Part shown: positions 8,696-16,940 of the stretch, piece after piece
Layout of the letters: every line of letters starts with the position of its first letter
How positions within the stretch are numbered: position 1 is the stretch's first letter
Source of the DNA: Spirochaetaceae bacterium
GTDB lineage: Bacteria; Spirochaetota; Spirochaetia; Treponematales; Treponemataceae
Assembly (NCBI GenBank): GCA_017936345.1
Contig: JAGBFT010000102.1
Span: 1-38,128 of the forward strand
Direction: 5' to 3'
DNA: 38,128 nucleotides
The notes under the pieces: generated by a model
What the model was told of the DNA's origin: nothing
Database searches by the model: none
The model's input: the letters and a program-made list of their open reading frames with translations, nothing else
Made by a program: the position numbers and the translations under genes

Positions 8696-10015
8696 ATGGC
8701 AAACAATCCTATTGTAAATATGTTTAAGGTAAAGGAACTCAGAGAACGAATCTTCTTTACCTTGGTAGTGCTAGCCGTTTTTCGCCTTGGTAGTGTTCTC
8801 ACAATACCTGGAATCAATCCTCAGGCTTTGACAGCCTATTTTGATTCCTTGACCCGTGGTAATGCGTTCGTGGACTACATGGACTTTTTTGCCGGTGGTG
8901 CCTTCTCAAATTTCTCTGTATTTATGTTGGGTGTAATGCCCTACATCTCAACACAGATTATTATGCAGTTGGCTCTTATCATTTTTCCGAGCTTAAAAAG
9001 GATTGCTCGGGAAGATGGGGGTCAGAAAAAGGTTCAGGCATGGACGAGAATTGGTACAGTCGCTGTATGTTTGATTCAGTCCATGGCTGTAACTGTGTAT
9101 GCTACCAGCATTCCTGGCGCTGTTGTTCTGGAAAATTCCTTGCTATTCAGGTTTGTCGCCATGATAAGCGTAACAACCGGAACAATGATAACCATTTGGC
9201 TTGGTGAGCAGATTACTGCCCGCGGAATTGGTAATGGTATCTCAATGCTGATTTTCGCAGGTATTGTTGCTCGCTTGCCTTCTGCTGTATGGGAGTTGGG
9301 ATCAGCCGTTGTGGATGGTTCGATTAACCCTGTATTTGTGATTGTAGTTTTGTTTATGTTTGTTGGAATTATCATTCTTGTTGTTTATGAGCAGCAGGGA
9401 CAGAGAAAGATTCCTGTACATTATGCAAAGCGTGTTGTAGGAAGAAAGATGTATGGAGGACAGAGTACATACATTCCATTTAAGATTAACCCTTCTGGGG
9501 TAATTCCGGTAATTTTTGCTTCTTCTTTCTTGCAGTTCCCCCTACAAATTGCTACTAGCCTTGGTCCAGATGTAAGATGGCTCAACAGGTTGGCGGCATT
9601 TTTGTCACCTACAGGTGTTTGGTATAATATTTTCTTGGTATTACTGATTGTTTTCTTTGCTTATTTCTATACTCAGGTGCAGTTTAATCCCGCTGAAATT
9701 GCAAAGAATATTCGGGAGAATGGCGGCTCAATCCCCGGAATCAGAACAGATAAGACAGAGGAGTATCTGCTAAAGGTACTGAATCGGATTGTGCTACCCG
9801 GTTCATTGTATCTCGCAGGAATCGCTGTCTTGCCAACGATTATTCAAGGCTTGTTTGGTTTTCCCCAATCAATTGCTATGTTGATGGGTGGAACTTCACT
9901 GTTGATTATTGTTGGTGTAGATCTTGATACAATGAGTCAGATTGAGGCATTGCTGAAAATGCATCATCATGACGGACTGGTCAAGAAGGGTAGGATTCGG
10001 TCACGGAATCTGTAG
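8696..10015 (+). CDS. secY: Preprotein translocase subunit SecY
   Basis: SecY (439 aa) is the channel-forming subunit of the SecYEG translocon in the inner membrane. Ten hydrophobic segments are apparent across the protein. Diagnostic motifs are GSVLTIPGI near the N-terminus, MLGVMPYISTQIIMQL at about residues 77-92, TARGIGNGISMLIFAGI, and the C-terminal FNPAEIAKNIRENGGSIPGIRTD that forms the ribosome- and SecA-contacting loops. The ATG has GGAGCG upstream. In many bacteria adk, map and infA follow secY; here rpmJ follows directly after 123 nt. Confidence 0.98.
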   Translation: MANNPIVNMFKVKELRERIFFTLVVLAVFRLGSVLTIPGINPQALTAYFDSLTRGNAFVDYMDFFAGGAFSNFSVFMLGVMPYISTQIIMQLALIIFPSLKRIAREDGGQKKVQAWTRIGTVAVCLIQSMAVTVYATSIPGAVVLENSLLFRFVAMISVTTGTMITIWLGEQITARGIGNGISMLIFAGIVARLPSAVWELGSAVVDGSINPVFVIVVLFMFVGIIILVVYEQQGQRKIPVHYAKRVVGRKMYGGQSTYIPFKINPSGVIPVIFASSFLQFPLQIATSLGPDVRWLNRLAAFLSPTGVWYNIFLVLLIVFFAYFYTQVQFNPAEIAKNIRENGGSIPGIRTDKTEEYLLKVLNRIVLPGSLYLAGIAVLPTIIQGLFGFPQSIAMLMGGTSLLIIVGVDLDTMSQIEALLKMHHHDGLVKKGRIRSRNL

Positions 10016-10046
10016 ATTTTGTGAGAAAACTCTAGAATAAGGTAGG

Positions 10047-10121
10047 GAAGTGTGTTATAATCGTTGAACCCAGATTGTAATCATTGCGATTTGCTAGAAT
10101 CTGGCTATGTGAACACACTTC
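10047..10121 (+). promoter_or_regulatory. Nested inverted repeat with an extended -10 promoter motif, upstream of rpmJ
   Basis: The only long gap in the spc-alpha part holds three nested complementary pairs. The outer arms are GAAGTGTGTT (10047-10056) and AACACACTTC (10112-10121). The middle arms are CCAGATT (10070-10076) and AATCTGG (10098-10104). The inner arms are AATC (10079-10082) and GATT (10088-10091). A TGTTATAAT sequence, an extended -10 with a perfect TATAAT, lies at 10053-10061 and overlaps the left outer arm; no good -35 is seen. There is no poly-T run, so it is not a standard intrinsic terminator. A promoter or leader for the alpha genes is inferred. Confidence 0.55.
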
Positions 10122-10138
10122 TTTACAGGAGGATTTTT

Positions 10139-10252
10139 GTGAAAGTACGAACCAGTGTAAAGCCCATTTGTGACAAGTGTAAGGTAATCAAACGATTCGG
10201 AGTTGTTCGGATTATTTGTTCTAACCCTAAGCATAAGCAAAGACAGGGCTGA
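10139..10252 (+). CDS. rpmJ: 50S ribosomal protein L36, zinc form
   Basis: L36 (37 aa) is the smallest large-subunit protein and binds zinc in this form. The sequence [20 protein letters not shown] followed by [15 protein letters not shown] shows the C-x2-C...C-x4-H ligand set. A longer open frame starts upstream at 10064, but the family N-terminus begins at GTG 10139, which has an AGGAGGA Shine-Dalgarno at 10128-10134. The gene links secY to rpsM. Confidence 0.95.
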   Translation: MKVRTSVKPICDKCKVIKRFGVVRIICSNPKHKQRQG

Positions 10253-10262
10253 GGAGTAACAG

Positions 10263-10628
10263 ATGGCTCGAATTGCGGGAGTTGATCTCCCTAACAAGCA
10301 TGTCAATATTGCATTGACATACATCTATGGTATTGGACGTTCTTCTGCCAATGATATTTGTAAGAAGACAAAGGTAAATCCTGATGCACTTATTAATGAT
10401 TTGTCTCAGGAAGATTTGGCAGCTCTTCGTGCTATCATTGACGCAGAGTACAAGGTAGAAGGACGGCTTCGTTCTGAAATTGGTCTGAACATCAAGCGTT
10501 TGATGGATATCGGTTGTTATCGTGGATTGCGTCACAGGAAGGGATTGCCTGTTCGTGGTCAGCGTACTCGTACCAATTCACGTACACGCAAGGGTAAGAA
10601 AAAGACCGTTGCAGGTAAGAAGAAGTAG
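10263..10628 (+). CDS. rpsM: 30S ribosomal protein S13
   Basis: S13 (121 aa) is a small-subunit head protein that contacts tRNA and bridges to L5. The N-terminus [24 protein letters not shown] contains the helix-two-turn-helix start. The C-terminal [22 protein letters not shown] and [13 protein letters not shown] tail are typical. The ATG follows a GAGGAGTAAC Shine-Dalgarno. It is the first core gene of the alpha part, in the normal rpsM-rpsK-rpsD-rpoA-rplQ order. Confidence 0.97.
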   Translation: MARIAGVDLPNKHVNIALTYIYGIGRSSANDICKKTKVNPDALINDLSQEDLAALRAIIDAEYKVEGRLRSEIGLNIKRLMDIGCYRGLRHRKGLPVRGQRTRTNSRTRKGKKKTVAGKKK

Positions 10629-10645
10629 GATGGAGGTGAGATAAC

Positions 10646-11026
10646 GTGGCAACCGTAAAGAAACGTAAGGAAAAGAAAAGCGTTTATGAAGGTAACGTGT
10701 ATATTCAGGCAACCTTCAATAATACAATTGTAACAATCACAGACCTGAAAGGCAATGCATTGTCTTGGGCCTCTTCTGGTGGTTTGGGATTCCGCGGAGC
10801 AAAGAAATCTACTCCGTTTGCCGCACAGTCAGTTGCTGAGACAGCTGTTCAAAAGGCAGCAGGCTATGGCTTGCGGGAAGTTCATGTGTTTGTAAAGGGA
10901 CCGGGAGTCGGACGTGAGTCAGCTGTTCGTTCCTTAGGTGCTATGGGTCTTAAGGTTAAGTCAATCTCTGACGTTACACCTATTCCACACAATGGATGTA
11001 GACCACGCAAAACACGCCGTATGTAG
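10646..11026 (+). CDS. rpsK: 30S ribosomal protein S11
   Basis: S11 (126 aa) is a platform protein near the mRNA exit and E site. Motifs are [37 protein letters not shown], and the C-terminal [17 protein letters not shown]. The start is GTG at 10646, preceded by GGAGGTGA at 10632-10639, which is fully complementary to the 16S anti-Shine-Dalgarno and one of the strongest ribosome-binding sites in the window. Confidence 0.97.
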   Translation: MATVKKRKEKKSVYEGNVYIQATFNNTIVTITDLKGNALSWASSGGLGFRGAKKSTPFAAQSVAETAVQKAAGYGLREVHVFVKGPGVGRESAVRSLGAMGLKVKSISDVTPIPHNGCRPRKTRRM

Positions 11027-11044
11027 TAGAGGAGTACAGGAAGA

Positions 11045-11680
11045 ATGGCTAGATATACAGGTCCCGTTTGTAGACTTTGTAGAACAGAACAAAAGAAATT
11101 GTTCCTGAAGGGTGAGCGTTGTAATAGCGACAAGTGTCCTATCAACAAGAAGCGTGGTGCTCCTGGTAAGGATCCTAAGGCTCGCGTTGGTAAGAAAAGC
11201 GAATACGGCCTTCAGCTGCGCGAAAAGCAGAAGATTAAGAGAATGTATGGAATGTTGGAAAAACAGTTCCATTTAACCTTTGAGCATGCACAGAGAATGG
11301 GCGGCGTAACAGGTGAAAACTTGATTAAGCTCTTGGAAAGTCGATTGGACAACGTGGTTTACCGATTGCACTTTGCAACAACTCGTTCTCAGGCTCGTCA
11401 GCTTGTTTCTCACAGACACATTCTTGTAAATGGAAAGTCTGTAAACATCCCTAGCTATAGAGTTAAGCCTGGTGATGTTATAGAGGTGAGAGAAAGTAGC
11501 AAGAAGATGACTGCGATTTTGGATGCTCTGAATGAAGTGTCAAAGTCCGGAACAATGCCTTGGTTGAGTGTTGATGTTGATGCTCAAAAGGGTACCTTCA
11601 CTGCATATCCTCGCAGAGAAGAAGTGTTGGATCTCGCTGACATTAAAGAACAGCTCGTAGTTGAGCTCTATTCTAAATAA
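11045..11680 (+). CDS. rpsD: 30S ribosomal protein S4, zinc form
   Basis: S4 (211 aa) is a primary 16S-rRNA binder that nucleates 30S assembly. In E. coli it also represses the alpha operon. The N-terminal domain has cysteines at 9, 12, 26 and 31 (C-x2-C-x13-C-x4-C), the same spacing as the zinc-binding Thermus-type S4. The S4 RNA-binding domain follows at about residues 99-160 ([29 protein letters not shown]). The ATG follows AGAGGAGTACAGGAAGA. Here rpsD lies inside the alpha cluster. Confidence 0.97.
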   Translation: MARYTGPVCRLCRTEQKKLFLKGERCNSDKCPINKKRGAPGKDPKARVGKKSEYGLQLREKQKIKRMYGMLEKQFHLTFEHAQRMGGVTGENLIKLLESRLDNVVYRLHFATTRSQARQLVSHRHILVNGKSVNIPSYRVKPGDVIEVRESSKKMTAILDALNEVSKSGTMPWLSVDVDAQKGTFTAYPRREEVLDLADIKEQLVVELYSK

Positions 11681-11691
11681 GAGGAGTTCTG

Positions 11692-12744
11692 ATGGCCCGT
11701 AAAAATCTGCTTAAAAGTTTTAAAATGCCAAGGGGAATTAACTTCGAACAGGAGGAATCAACTGACAGGTATGGAAAAGTTGTTGCTTATCCATTTGAGC
11801 CTGGTTTTGGTACTACTGTTGGAAATACATTGAGAAGAATTTTGTTGTCATCTGTACAGGGATTCGCCATCTCATCTGTACGAATTTCTACATATGATGA
11901 GAACAATGTTGCCCACGTAACTCATAGCGAATTTGACAAGATTTTTAATGTTGTTGAAGATGCTATCGAGGTATTGAATAACTTAAAACAGATCCGATTA
12001 CGGTTGACCGGAGACACTGAGCAGGAAACCTTTCTCTTTGAATTCAAAGGGCCAGGAAAAATTACAAGCAAGGATTTTGCTCGTGAAAACCTGCAAATCT
12101 TTTCCGAGGACTTGCACATTCTCACTATGATGGATGGCTGTCACTTGGAAATTGAAATTCAGGTTGATTGTGGTAAGGGATATGTGCCTGCAGAAGATAA
12201 TGAACATCGAATAGAAGTTGTTGGAACAATGGCAATCGATGCGATTTATACTCCTGTCTTAAAAGTAAAACATGCAATTGAACCTTGGCGTGTCGGTCAG
12301 CGTAATAACTACGAGAAGCTCGTTATGGAAATCTGGACAGATGGTACGACTTCTCCTGAAGATGCACTTGCTGAAGCTGCGAAGATTGCAAAAGAATATT
12401 TTGCTGTTTTTATTAACTTCAACGATAGTGACATTGGGCATGACAGGGATTTTGACGAAGGAGATGAAAAGATTCGTAAGATTCTTAGCACTCCCGTTGA
12501 TGAATTGGAATTATCTGTCCGGTCTTCTAACTGTCTCAAAAATGCCAATATCCGTACAATTGGAGAATTGACTAAGAAAACAGAGGAAGACATAGCTAAA
12601 ACACGTAACTTTGGTAAGAAGAGTCTTACAGAAATCAAAGAAAAGCTCATGGAATGGGGCTTGAATTTGGGTATGACAGATTATAGTCATTTGAAAGACA
12701 CTGATAAACTGCCAAAGCAGAAGGAAGAATCTGATGAATCATAA
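11692..12744 (+). CDS. rpoA: DNA-directed RNA polymerase alpha subunit
   Basis: RpoA (350 aa) dimerises to scaffold RNA polymerase. The N-terminal domain shows [19 protein letters not shown] (the dimer-interface motif) and [20 protein letters not shown]. The C-terminal domain begins around residue 265 with [20 protein letters not shown], containing the Arg that contacts UP elements and activators, and ends with [19 protein letters not shown]. The last 25 or so residues are charged. The ATG follows AGAGGAGTTCTG. The 3' end overlaps rplQ by 11 nt. Confidence 0.98.
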   Translation: MARKNLLKSFKMPRGINFEQEESTDRYGKVVAYPFEPGFGTTVGNTLRRILLSSVQGFAISSVRISTYDENNVAHVTHSEFDKIFNVVEDAIEVLNNLKQIRLRLTGDTEQETFLFEFKGPGKITSKDFARENLQIFSEDLHILTMMDGCHLEIEIQVDCGKGYVPAEDNEHRIEVVGTMAIDAIYTPVLKVKHAIEPWRVGQRNNYEKLVMEIWTDGTTSPEDALAEAAKIAKEYFAVFINFNDSDIGHDRDFDEGDEKIRKILSTPVDELELSVRSSNCLKNANIRTIGELTKKTEEDIAKTRNFGKKSLTEIKEKLMEWGLNLGMTDYSHLKDTDKLPKQKEESDES

Positions 12745-13276
12745 GAATGGATTTAACCCTCTTTCCCGGACTACTGCGCATCGTCGTGCAATGTCTCGGA
12801 ACATGGTAACTTCGCTCTTCCGATATGAGCGGATTACTACAACTAAGGCAAAGGCCTTAGAAGTTCGAAAGGCAGCTGAAAAACTGATTACACGTGGCAA
12901 GGTTGATACTGTTCACAATCGTCGTCAGGCAGCTCGCTATATTCAGGATGAAACAATTCTGGCTAAATTGTTCACAGACATCGGTCCTAGAATGAAGGAT
13001 CGTGCTGGTGGTTATACTCGTGTTGTAAAGCTTGGTTTCCGCCAGGGCGATGCAGCTGATGTGGTTATCCTTGAGCTTGTAGATTACAAGCTTGATTCTG
13101 GTGAAAAAACAGAGAAGAAGGAAACAAAAAAAGCCAAGGCACCTGCCGAGAAGAAGGCTGCAGGAAAGAAGGAAGCTTCTGAAAAGAAGGCACCTGCAAA
13201 GAAAGCGAGTGCAGCCAAGTCTAAGGCAAAGGCAGAAGCTTCTGCAGAGGAATCTGCTGAAAAGGCTTCTGAATAA
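12734..13276 (+). CDS. rplQ: 50S ribosomal protein L17 with a long Lys/Ala/Glu-rich tail
   Basis: L17 lies at the tunnel exit rim of the large subunit. Residues 1-121 form the complete family core ([58 protein letters not shown]). Residues 122-180 are a low-complexity tail made almost entirely of K, A, E and S, for example [20 protein letters not shown]. Bacterial L17 is usually about 115-130 aa, so roughly a third of this protein is extension. The start overlaps rpoA by 11 nt and uses AAGGAAGAATCTG as Shine-Dalgarno. Confidence 0.95.
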   Translation: MNHKNGFNPLSRTTAHRRAMSRNMVTSLFRYERITTTKAKALEVRKAAEKLITRGKVDTVHNRRQAARYIQDETILAKLFTDIGPRMKDRAGGYTRVVKLGFRQGDAADVVILELVDYKLDSGEKTEKKETKKAKAPAEKKAAGKKEASEKKAPAKKASAAKSKAKAEASAEESAEKASE

Positions 13277-13280
13277 GACC

Positions 13281-13294
13281 GCAGGTTTTCCTGC
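13281..13294 (+). other. Small hairpin between rplQ and the zinc-ribbon gene
   Basis: GCAGG-TTTT-CCTGC gives a perfect 5-bp stem with a four-base loop, 4 nt after the rplQ stop and just before the AAAGGAG Shine-Dalgarno of the next gene. It lacks a following T-run, so it should not terminate. It could set message stability or translation of the small gene; this is inference. Confidence 0.4.
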
Positions 13295-13306
13295 AAAGGA
13301 GTTAAG

Positions 13307-13483
13307 ATGTCTAAATCTCATCGCGGTAAAGGAATTCAAGATTTGGCTGCCCACGGACGTGGTGTTTGTGCTCGTTGCAAGAAGGATGGTATCAAGGTTC
13401 TGTATGAACAGGAGATTGATGGCCAGAAGGCAAAGATTTGCAAATATTGCAAGGCAGCAATCAAGAATGGAAAGTCTGTCTAA
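13307..13483 (+). CDS. 58-aa zinc-ribbon protein of unknown function at the end of the ribosomal operon
   Basis: The ATG at 13307 has an AAAGGAGTTAAG ribosome-binding site, and the frame reads 58 codons to TAA at 13481-13483. The product begins MSKSHRGKGIQDLAAHGRG and has two cysteine pairs: C21-x2-C24 (CARC) and C45-x2-C48 (CKYC), separated by a charged stretch with a central VLYEQEIDGQ. This is a classic short zinc-ribbon layout. It is basic, has no signal peptide, and shares the rpoA-rplQ transcript up to the terminator. I do not recognise a named family. A ribosome-associated, RNA-binding or transcription-related role is inferred only from size, charge and place. Confidence 0.85.
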   Translation: MSKSHRGKGIQDLAAHGRGVCARCKKDGIKVLYEQEIDGQKAKICKYCKAAIKNGKSV

Positions 13484-13502
13484 AATCTGAATGACAGTGC
13501 AG

Positions 13503-13536
13503 GCCGTCCTAATTACAGGACGGCTTTTTTTGTTTT
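13503..13536 (+). terminator. Intrinsic terminator of the ribosomal supercluster
   Basis: The perfect 8-bp stem GCCGTCCT (13503-13510) / AGGACGGC (13517-13524) has a six-base loop AATTAC and is followed by TTTTTTTGTTTT. It lies 20 nt after the zinc-ribbon stop, so that gene is the last of the ribosomal transcript. Confidence 0.93.
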
Positions 13537-13577
13537 AAAGATAAAAATAGATTCTAAAAAGAATTTTTCTTAAGTGA

Positions 13578-13606
13578 TAGACAAAAAAATTAAGTTTTAT
13601 TAAAAT
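13578..13606 (+). promoter_or_regulatory. Sigma-70-type promoter of livK
   Basis: TAGACA (13578-13583, 5/6 match to TTGACA) and TAAAAT (13601-13606, 5/6 match to TATAAT) are separated by exactly 17 bp. They lie just after the ribosomal terminator and about 27 nt before the livK start, in A/T-rich DNA. GGAGG at about 13622 is the livK Shine-Dalgarno. The promoter is predicted from sequence only. Confidence 0.7.
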
Positions 13607-13632
13607 AACGGAAATTGTAATGGAGGTTACAA

Positions 13633-14781
13633 ATGAAAAATTTAGTAAAAAAGACCTTGCTTGTTCTTTTTGTTGTTATGATTGCTGGTATGATGTTTAC
13701 TGGTTGCAGTAAGGAAGCATCAGATACAATTAAAATTGGAGGAATTTTCCCTCTTTCTGGTAGCGTGGCTGTTTACGGTACAGAGTGCCGCAATGGTGTT
13801 GAGATGGCAATTGCAGAAATCAATGCTTCTGGTGGAATCAATGGGAAGATGATTGAGTTGATTGCGGAGGATGACGAGGGAAGTCCTGAAAAATCTGTAA
13901 ACGCTTACAAGAAGCTTGTTACCAAAGATAATTGTAGTATTATTATTGGCTCATTGACTTCAGGATGTACTGCTGCAATTTCGTCATTAGCACAGGCCCA
14001 AAAAGTATTGTTGCTTGCACCTGCTGCAACACAGACTGATATTACAGATGCAGGCGACTATGTATTCCGCGCATGCTTTATTGACCCATTTCAGGGAACT
14101 GTGGGTGGTAAGTTTGCTCTTCAAAATCTTGGTGCAAAGAATGCTGCTGTTCTTTACGATGTGCAGAACGACTACTCCATTGGTTTGTATGAAAACTTTA
14201 AGATTGCCTTTGAGCAGGGCGGTGGAAAAGTTGTTGCCGAAGAGTCTTACAGTACTGGAGACAAGGATTTTAATGCTCAGTTGACAAAGATTAAGACAAC
14301 AAATCCTGACGTCGTTTATCTTCCTGATTATTACGGAACAGTTGCCTTGATTGCAAAGCAGCTACGTGCCCAGGGAATCGATGCTCCTATCGTTGGTGGA
14401 GACGGATGGGACGGAATCATTGACAATGCCGGTGACGAGGTGCTTAATGGATACTACTCTAACCATTATGCGGCTGACTCAACAGATGGCAAGGTTGTTA
14501 CCTTTGTAAATAGCTACAAGAGCAAGTATGGCTCAACACCAGTTTCCTTTGCTGCCTTGGGTTATGACTGTGTATACCTGTTGAAGGATGCAATTGTTGC
14601 TGCTGATTCAGTTGATTCATCTGTTTTGAAAGACCAGCTGATGAAGACAAATGGTGCTTATGTTACAGGAAACTTAACCTTTGATGCAAAGCGCAATCCC
14701 GTTAAGTCTGCTGTAATGCTTGAGATTGTAAAGCAGGATGAAAAACTGACACCTATTTATAAAACAACAGTTAATCCCTAA
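13633..14781 (+). CDS. livK: Branched-chain amino acid ABC transporter, substrate-binding lipoprotein
   Basis: This is a periplasmic solute-binding protein of the Leu/Ile/Val-binding family (Peripla_BP_6), 382 aa. The signal peptide is of lipoprotein type: KK charge, a hydrophobic core at residues 8-21, and the lipobox FTGC with Cys25 as lipid anchor. The mature part starts with IKIGGIFPLSGSVAVYGTECRNG, then IAEDDEGSPEKSVNAYKKLV and the IIGSLTSGCTAAIS and PAATQTDITD ligand-cleft regions. It is separated from livH by a terminator, so it can be made in excess of the membrane components. The exact ligand cannot be read from sequence. Confidence 0.93.
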   Translation: MKNLVKKTLLVLFVVMIAGMMFTGCSKEASDTIKIGGIFPLSGSVAVYGTECRNGVEMAIAEINASGGINGKMIELIAEDDEGSPEKSVNAYKKLVTKDNCSIIIGSLTSGCTAAISSLAQAQKVLLLAPAATQTDITDAGDYVFRACFIDPFQGTVGGKFALQNLGAKNAAVLYDVQNDYSIGLYENFKIAFEQGGGKVVAEESYSTGDKDFNAQLTKIKTTNPDVVYLPDYYGTVALIAKQLRAQGIDAPIVGGDGWDGIIDNAGDEVLNGYYSNHYAADSTDGKVVTFVNSYKSKYGSTPVSFAALGYDCVYLLKDAIVAADSVDSSVLKDQLMKTNGAYVTGNLTFDAKRNPVKSAVMLEIVKQDEKLTPIYKTTVNP

Positions 14782-14801
14782 TCTTTGATTTGTTGATTGT
14801 G

Positions 14802-14834
14802 CCGGATACGGCTATAGTTCGTATCCGGTTTTCA
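14802..14834 (+). terminator. Terminator after livK
   Basis: CCGGATACG (14802-14810) pairs perfectly with CGTATCCGG (14820-14828) around a nine-base loop and is followed by TTTTC. The T-tract is short, so partial read-through into livH is plausible. It begins 20 nt after the livK stop. Confidence 0.75.
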
Positions 14835-14901
14835 TATTTTAAACACAAGTAAAAATAATTGCGTATAACTGAAGAAAAGTCTTTCAAAAACACTAGAAAT
14901 T

Positions 14902-14930
14902 TTGTAAAATAGACGGACAAAAATTACAAT
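14902..14930 (+). promoter_or_regulatory. Putative promoter of livHMGF; spacer before livH
   Basis: TTGTAA (14902-14907) and TACAAT (14925-14930) with a 17-bp spacer lie about 70 nt before livH. An overlapping second -10 candidate, TAAAAT, is at 14905-14910. Downstream, AATAGGT (14944-14950) and ACCTAT (14958-14963) could form a short leader hairpin. Together with the upstream terminator this suggests separate transcription of the permease and ATPase genes. The prediction is moderate. Confidence 0.5.
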
Positions 14931-14997
14931 AATTAGGTAATGAAATAGGTAACAAAAACCTATCTTCTATAGAGGCCAGTAACTGACGGAGTGAATC

Positions 14998-15897
14998 ATG
15001 GATGGGGGAAGTCTTTTTCTTCAGCAATTAATTAACGGTTTATCTTTAGGTAGTGTGTACGCACTAATTGCACTAGGATACACCATGGTTTATGGAATTG
15101 TAAAATTAATCAATTTTGCCCACGGCGATATCTTGATGGTTGGTGCGTATTCAGGATATTTTGTTCTAAAGCAATTTGGAACAACACCCGTGGGAATGTT
15201 TTTAGCTTTTATTTTTGCGATGACTGTGTGTGCAGTTATTTCAATTTTGATTGAGCGTTTTGCCTATAGACCTTTGCGCTCTGCACCTCGGCTCAACTCT
15301 CTGATTACAGCCATTGCCGTATCATTGATTATTCAAAATGGTGCTCGTGTTCTTCCCTTTGTGGGTCCCAATCCTCGGCAATATCCTACAATGGAAACAA
15401 TTAATATCAACCTAGGGCTTGTATCAATTTCAAATATTCAGCTGATAGTTATCGCCTTGTCAGCAATTTTGATGATTATTCTTAACTACATTATCAACTA
15501 CACTAAAACAGGCAAGGCAATGCGGGCTGTTTCCTACGATATGCAGGCTGCAAGTCTGATGGGAATTTCGGTGAACAAGACCATTGCCTTTACCTTTGCC
15601 CTAGGCGCTGTTTTGGCTGCTGCTGGTGGTGTGCTTTATGCTACAGCTTATCCACAAATTGAACCGACTATGGGAACAATGCCCGGATTGAAGGCCTTTG
15701 TTGCTGCCGTTCTTGGAGGAATTGGTTCTGTTCCAGGAGCAATGTTAGGTGGATATATTTTGGGGATAGCGGAAACAATGACCAAGGGATTTTTGGTTTC
15801 ACAGTTTTCGGATGCAATTTCATTTTCAATTCTCATCATTATCTTGTTAGTTAAGCCTACAGGTATTCTTGGTGAAAAGATTAGGGTAAAGGTATAG
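14998..15897 (+). CDS. livH: Branched-chain amino acid ABC transporter, permease LivH
   Basis: LivH (299 aa) is one of the two inner-membrane channel subunits of the Liv importer. The N-terminus LFLQQLINGLSLGSVYALIALGYTMVYGIVKLINFAHGD is the hallmark of the family. Later it has GKAMRAVSYDMQAASLMGISVN, the cytoplasmic coupling loop that contacts the ATPase, and GLKAFVAAVLGGIGSVPGAMLGG. About eight hydrophobic segments are present. The ATG has only a modest GGAGTGAAT Shine-Dalgarno. livM follows after 2 nt. Confidence 0.95.
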   Translation: MDGGSLFLQQLINGLSLGSVYALIALGYTMVYGIVKLINFAHGDILMVGAYSGYFVLKQFGTTPVGMFLAFIFAMTVCAVISILIERFAYRPLRSAPRLNSLITAIAVSLIIQNGARVLPFVGPNPRQYPTMETININLGLVSISNIQLIVIALSAILMIILNYIINYTKTGKAMRAVSYDMQAASLMGISVNKTIAFTFALGAVLAAAGGVLYATAYPQIEPTMGTMPGLKAFVAAVLGGIGSVPGAMLGGYILGIAETMTKGFLVSQFSDAISFSILIIILLVKPTGILGEKIRVKV

Positions 15898-15899
15898 CC

Positions 15900-16940
15900 A
15901 TGAAAAATAAAGTACTTCGTGATATGCTAATTCCTGGTTGTGTTGCAGTGGCTGCAATTTTTGTTCCATATTTGTTGATTTCAGTGGGCGTAATAGATGC
16001 CTACACTGCTCAGATAATTACTTTGGGCGGTATAAATGCAATTATGGCCATCAGTGTAAACGTGATTTGTGGTATTACAGGCCAACTTTCCCTTGGTCAG
16101 GCTGGATTTATGGCCATTGGTTCGTACACAACAATTATTTTGACGCAAACAGCTGGGATGCCCCTTCCTGTAAGTATCATAATTGCTGCACTAGTAACCG
16201 TGATTTTTGGAATTTTGATTGGATTTCCTACTTTAAAATTACAGGGTGATTACTTGGCTATTGTAACCCTCGGTTTTGGTGAAATTATCCGTGTAGTGCT
16301 GGTAAACTTAAAAGACTTGACTGGTGGTGCCAATGGATTGCGTTTTACAACAATCTTTGTAGCACGAGCAGACTATGCCTATCTTGTAGTTATTGGGATG
16401 TTGGTCCTTGTAATTGTATTGTTGCAGAATTTTGTTCGTTCTACCTATGGAAGAGCCATACTAGCAGTAAGAGAGGATGAAATTGCTGCTAATTCAAACG
16501 GTATTTCTGTTTTTAAATATAAGATGATAGGATTTGCCATTGCATCTTGTATTGCTGGAATTGGTGGTTCTTTATATGCTCCATTCATTGGGTTCGTAAA
16601 ACCAGATTTAGCCTCTTTCAATAGAAGTATAGATTATTTGATTTTTGTTGTGTTGGGCGGAATGGGTTCTGTTACTGGTTCTGTAATTGCAGCCTTTGTT
16701 CTAACATACTTGCAAGAGTTCTTAAGGTTCCTGCAGGATTATCGTTTGTTGATTTATCCACTTATTCTTATCTTTGTAATGCTTTTTAGACCACAGGGAT
16801 TGCTTGGAATGAAGGAAATTTCATTTGTAAGGGCTTGGGACAATCTTACTGTTGCAATTAAAGAAAAGAGAGTTCCAAAATTCAGTCTTGCAAAATCAGG
16901 CGGAAAAAAATCAAAAGATGGAAAGGGAGACACACAATGA
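15900..16940 (+). CDS. livM: Branched-chain amino acid ABC transporter, permease LivM
   Basis: LivM (346 aa) is the partner channel subunit of LivH. Typical segments are IMAISVNVICGITGQLSLGQAGFMAIGSY at about residues 48-76, LQGDYLAIVTLGFGEIIRVV, the coupling loop GRAILAVREDEIAANSNGI, and near the end VVLGGMGSVTGSVIAA and RPQGLLG. The C-terminus is a Lys/Ser-rich cytoplasmic tail. Its final codons overlap livG by 4 nt (ATGA). It is shorter than E. coli LivM, which has extra N-terminal sequence, and matches the common form. Confidence 0.95.
   Translation: MKNKVLRDMLIPGCVAVAAIFVPYLLISVGVIDAYTAQIITLGGINAIMAISVNVICGITGQLSLGQAGFMAIGSYTTIILTQTAGMPLPVSIIIAALVTVIFGILIGFPTLKLQGDYLAIVTLGFGEIIRVVLVNLKDLTGGANGLRFTTIFVARADYAYLVVIGMLVLVIVLLQNFVRSTYGRAILAVREDEIAANSNGISVFKYKMIGFAIASCIAGIGGSLYAPFIGFVKPDLASFNRSIDYLIFVVLGGMGSVTGSVIAAFVLTYLQEFLRFLQDYRLLIYPLILIFVMLFRPQGLLGMKEISFVRAWDNLTVAIKEKRVPKFSLAKSGGKKSKDGKGDTQ

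Noticed and set aside
10064..10138. N-terminal extension of L36 encoded upstream of GTG 10139
   Set aside because: The upstream 25 codons cover the nested palindrome and do not match L36; the family N-terminus and the AGGAGGA site support the GTG start.
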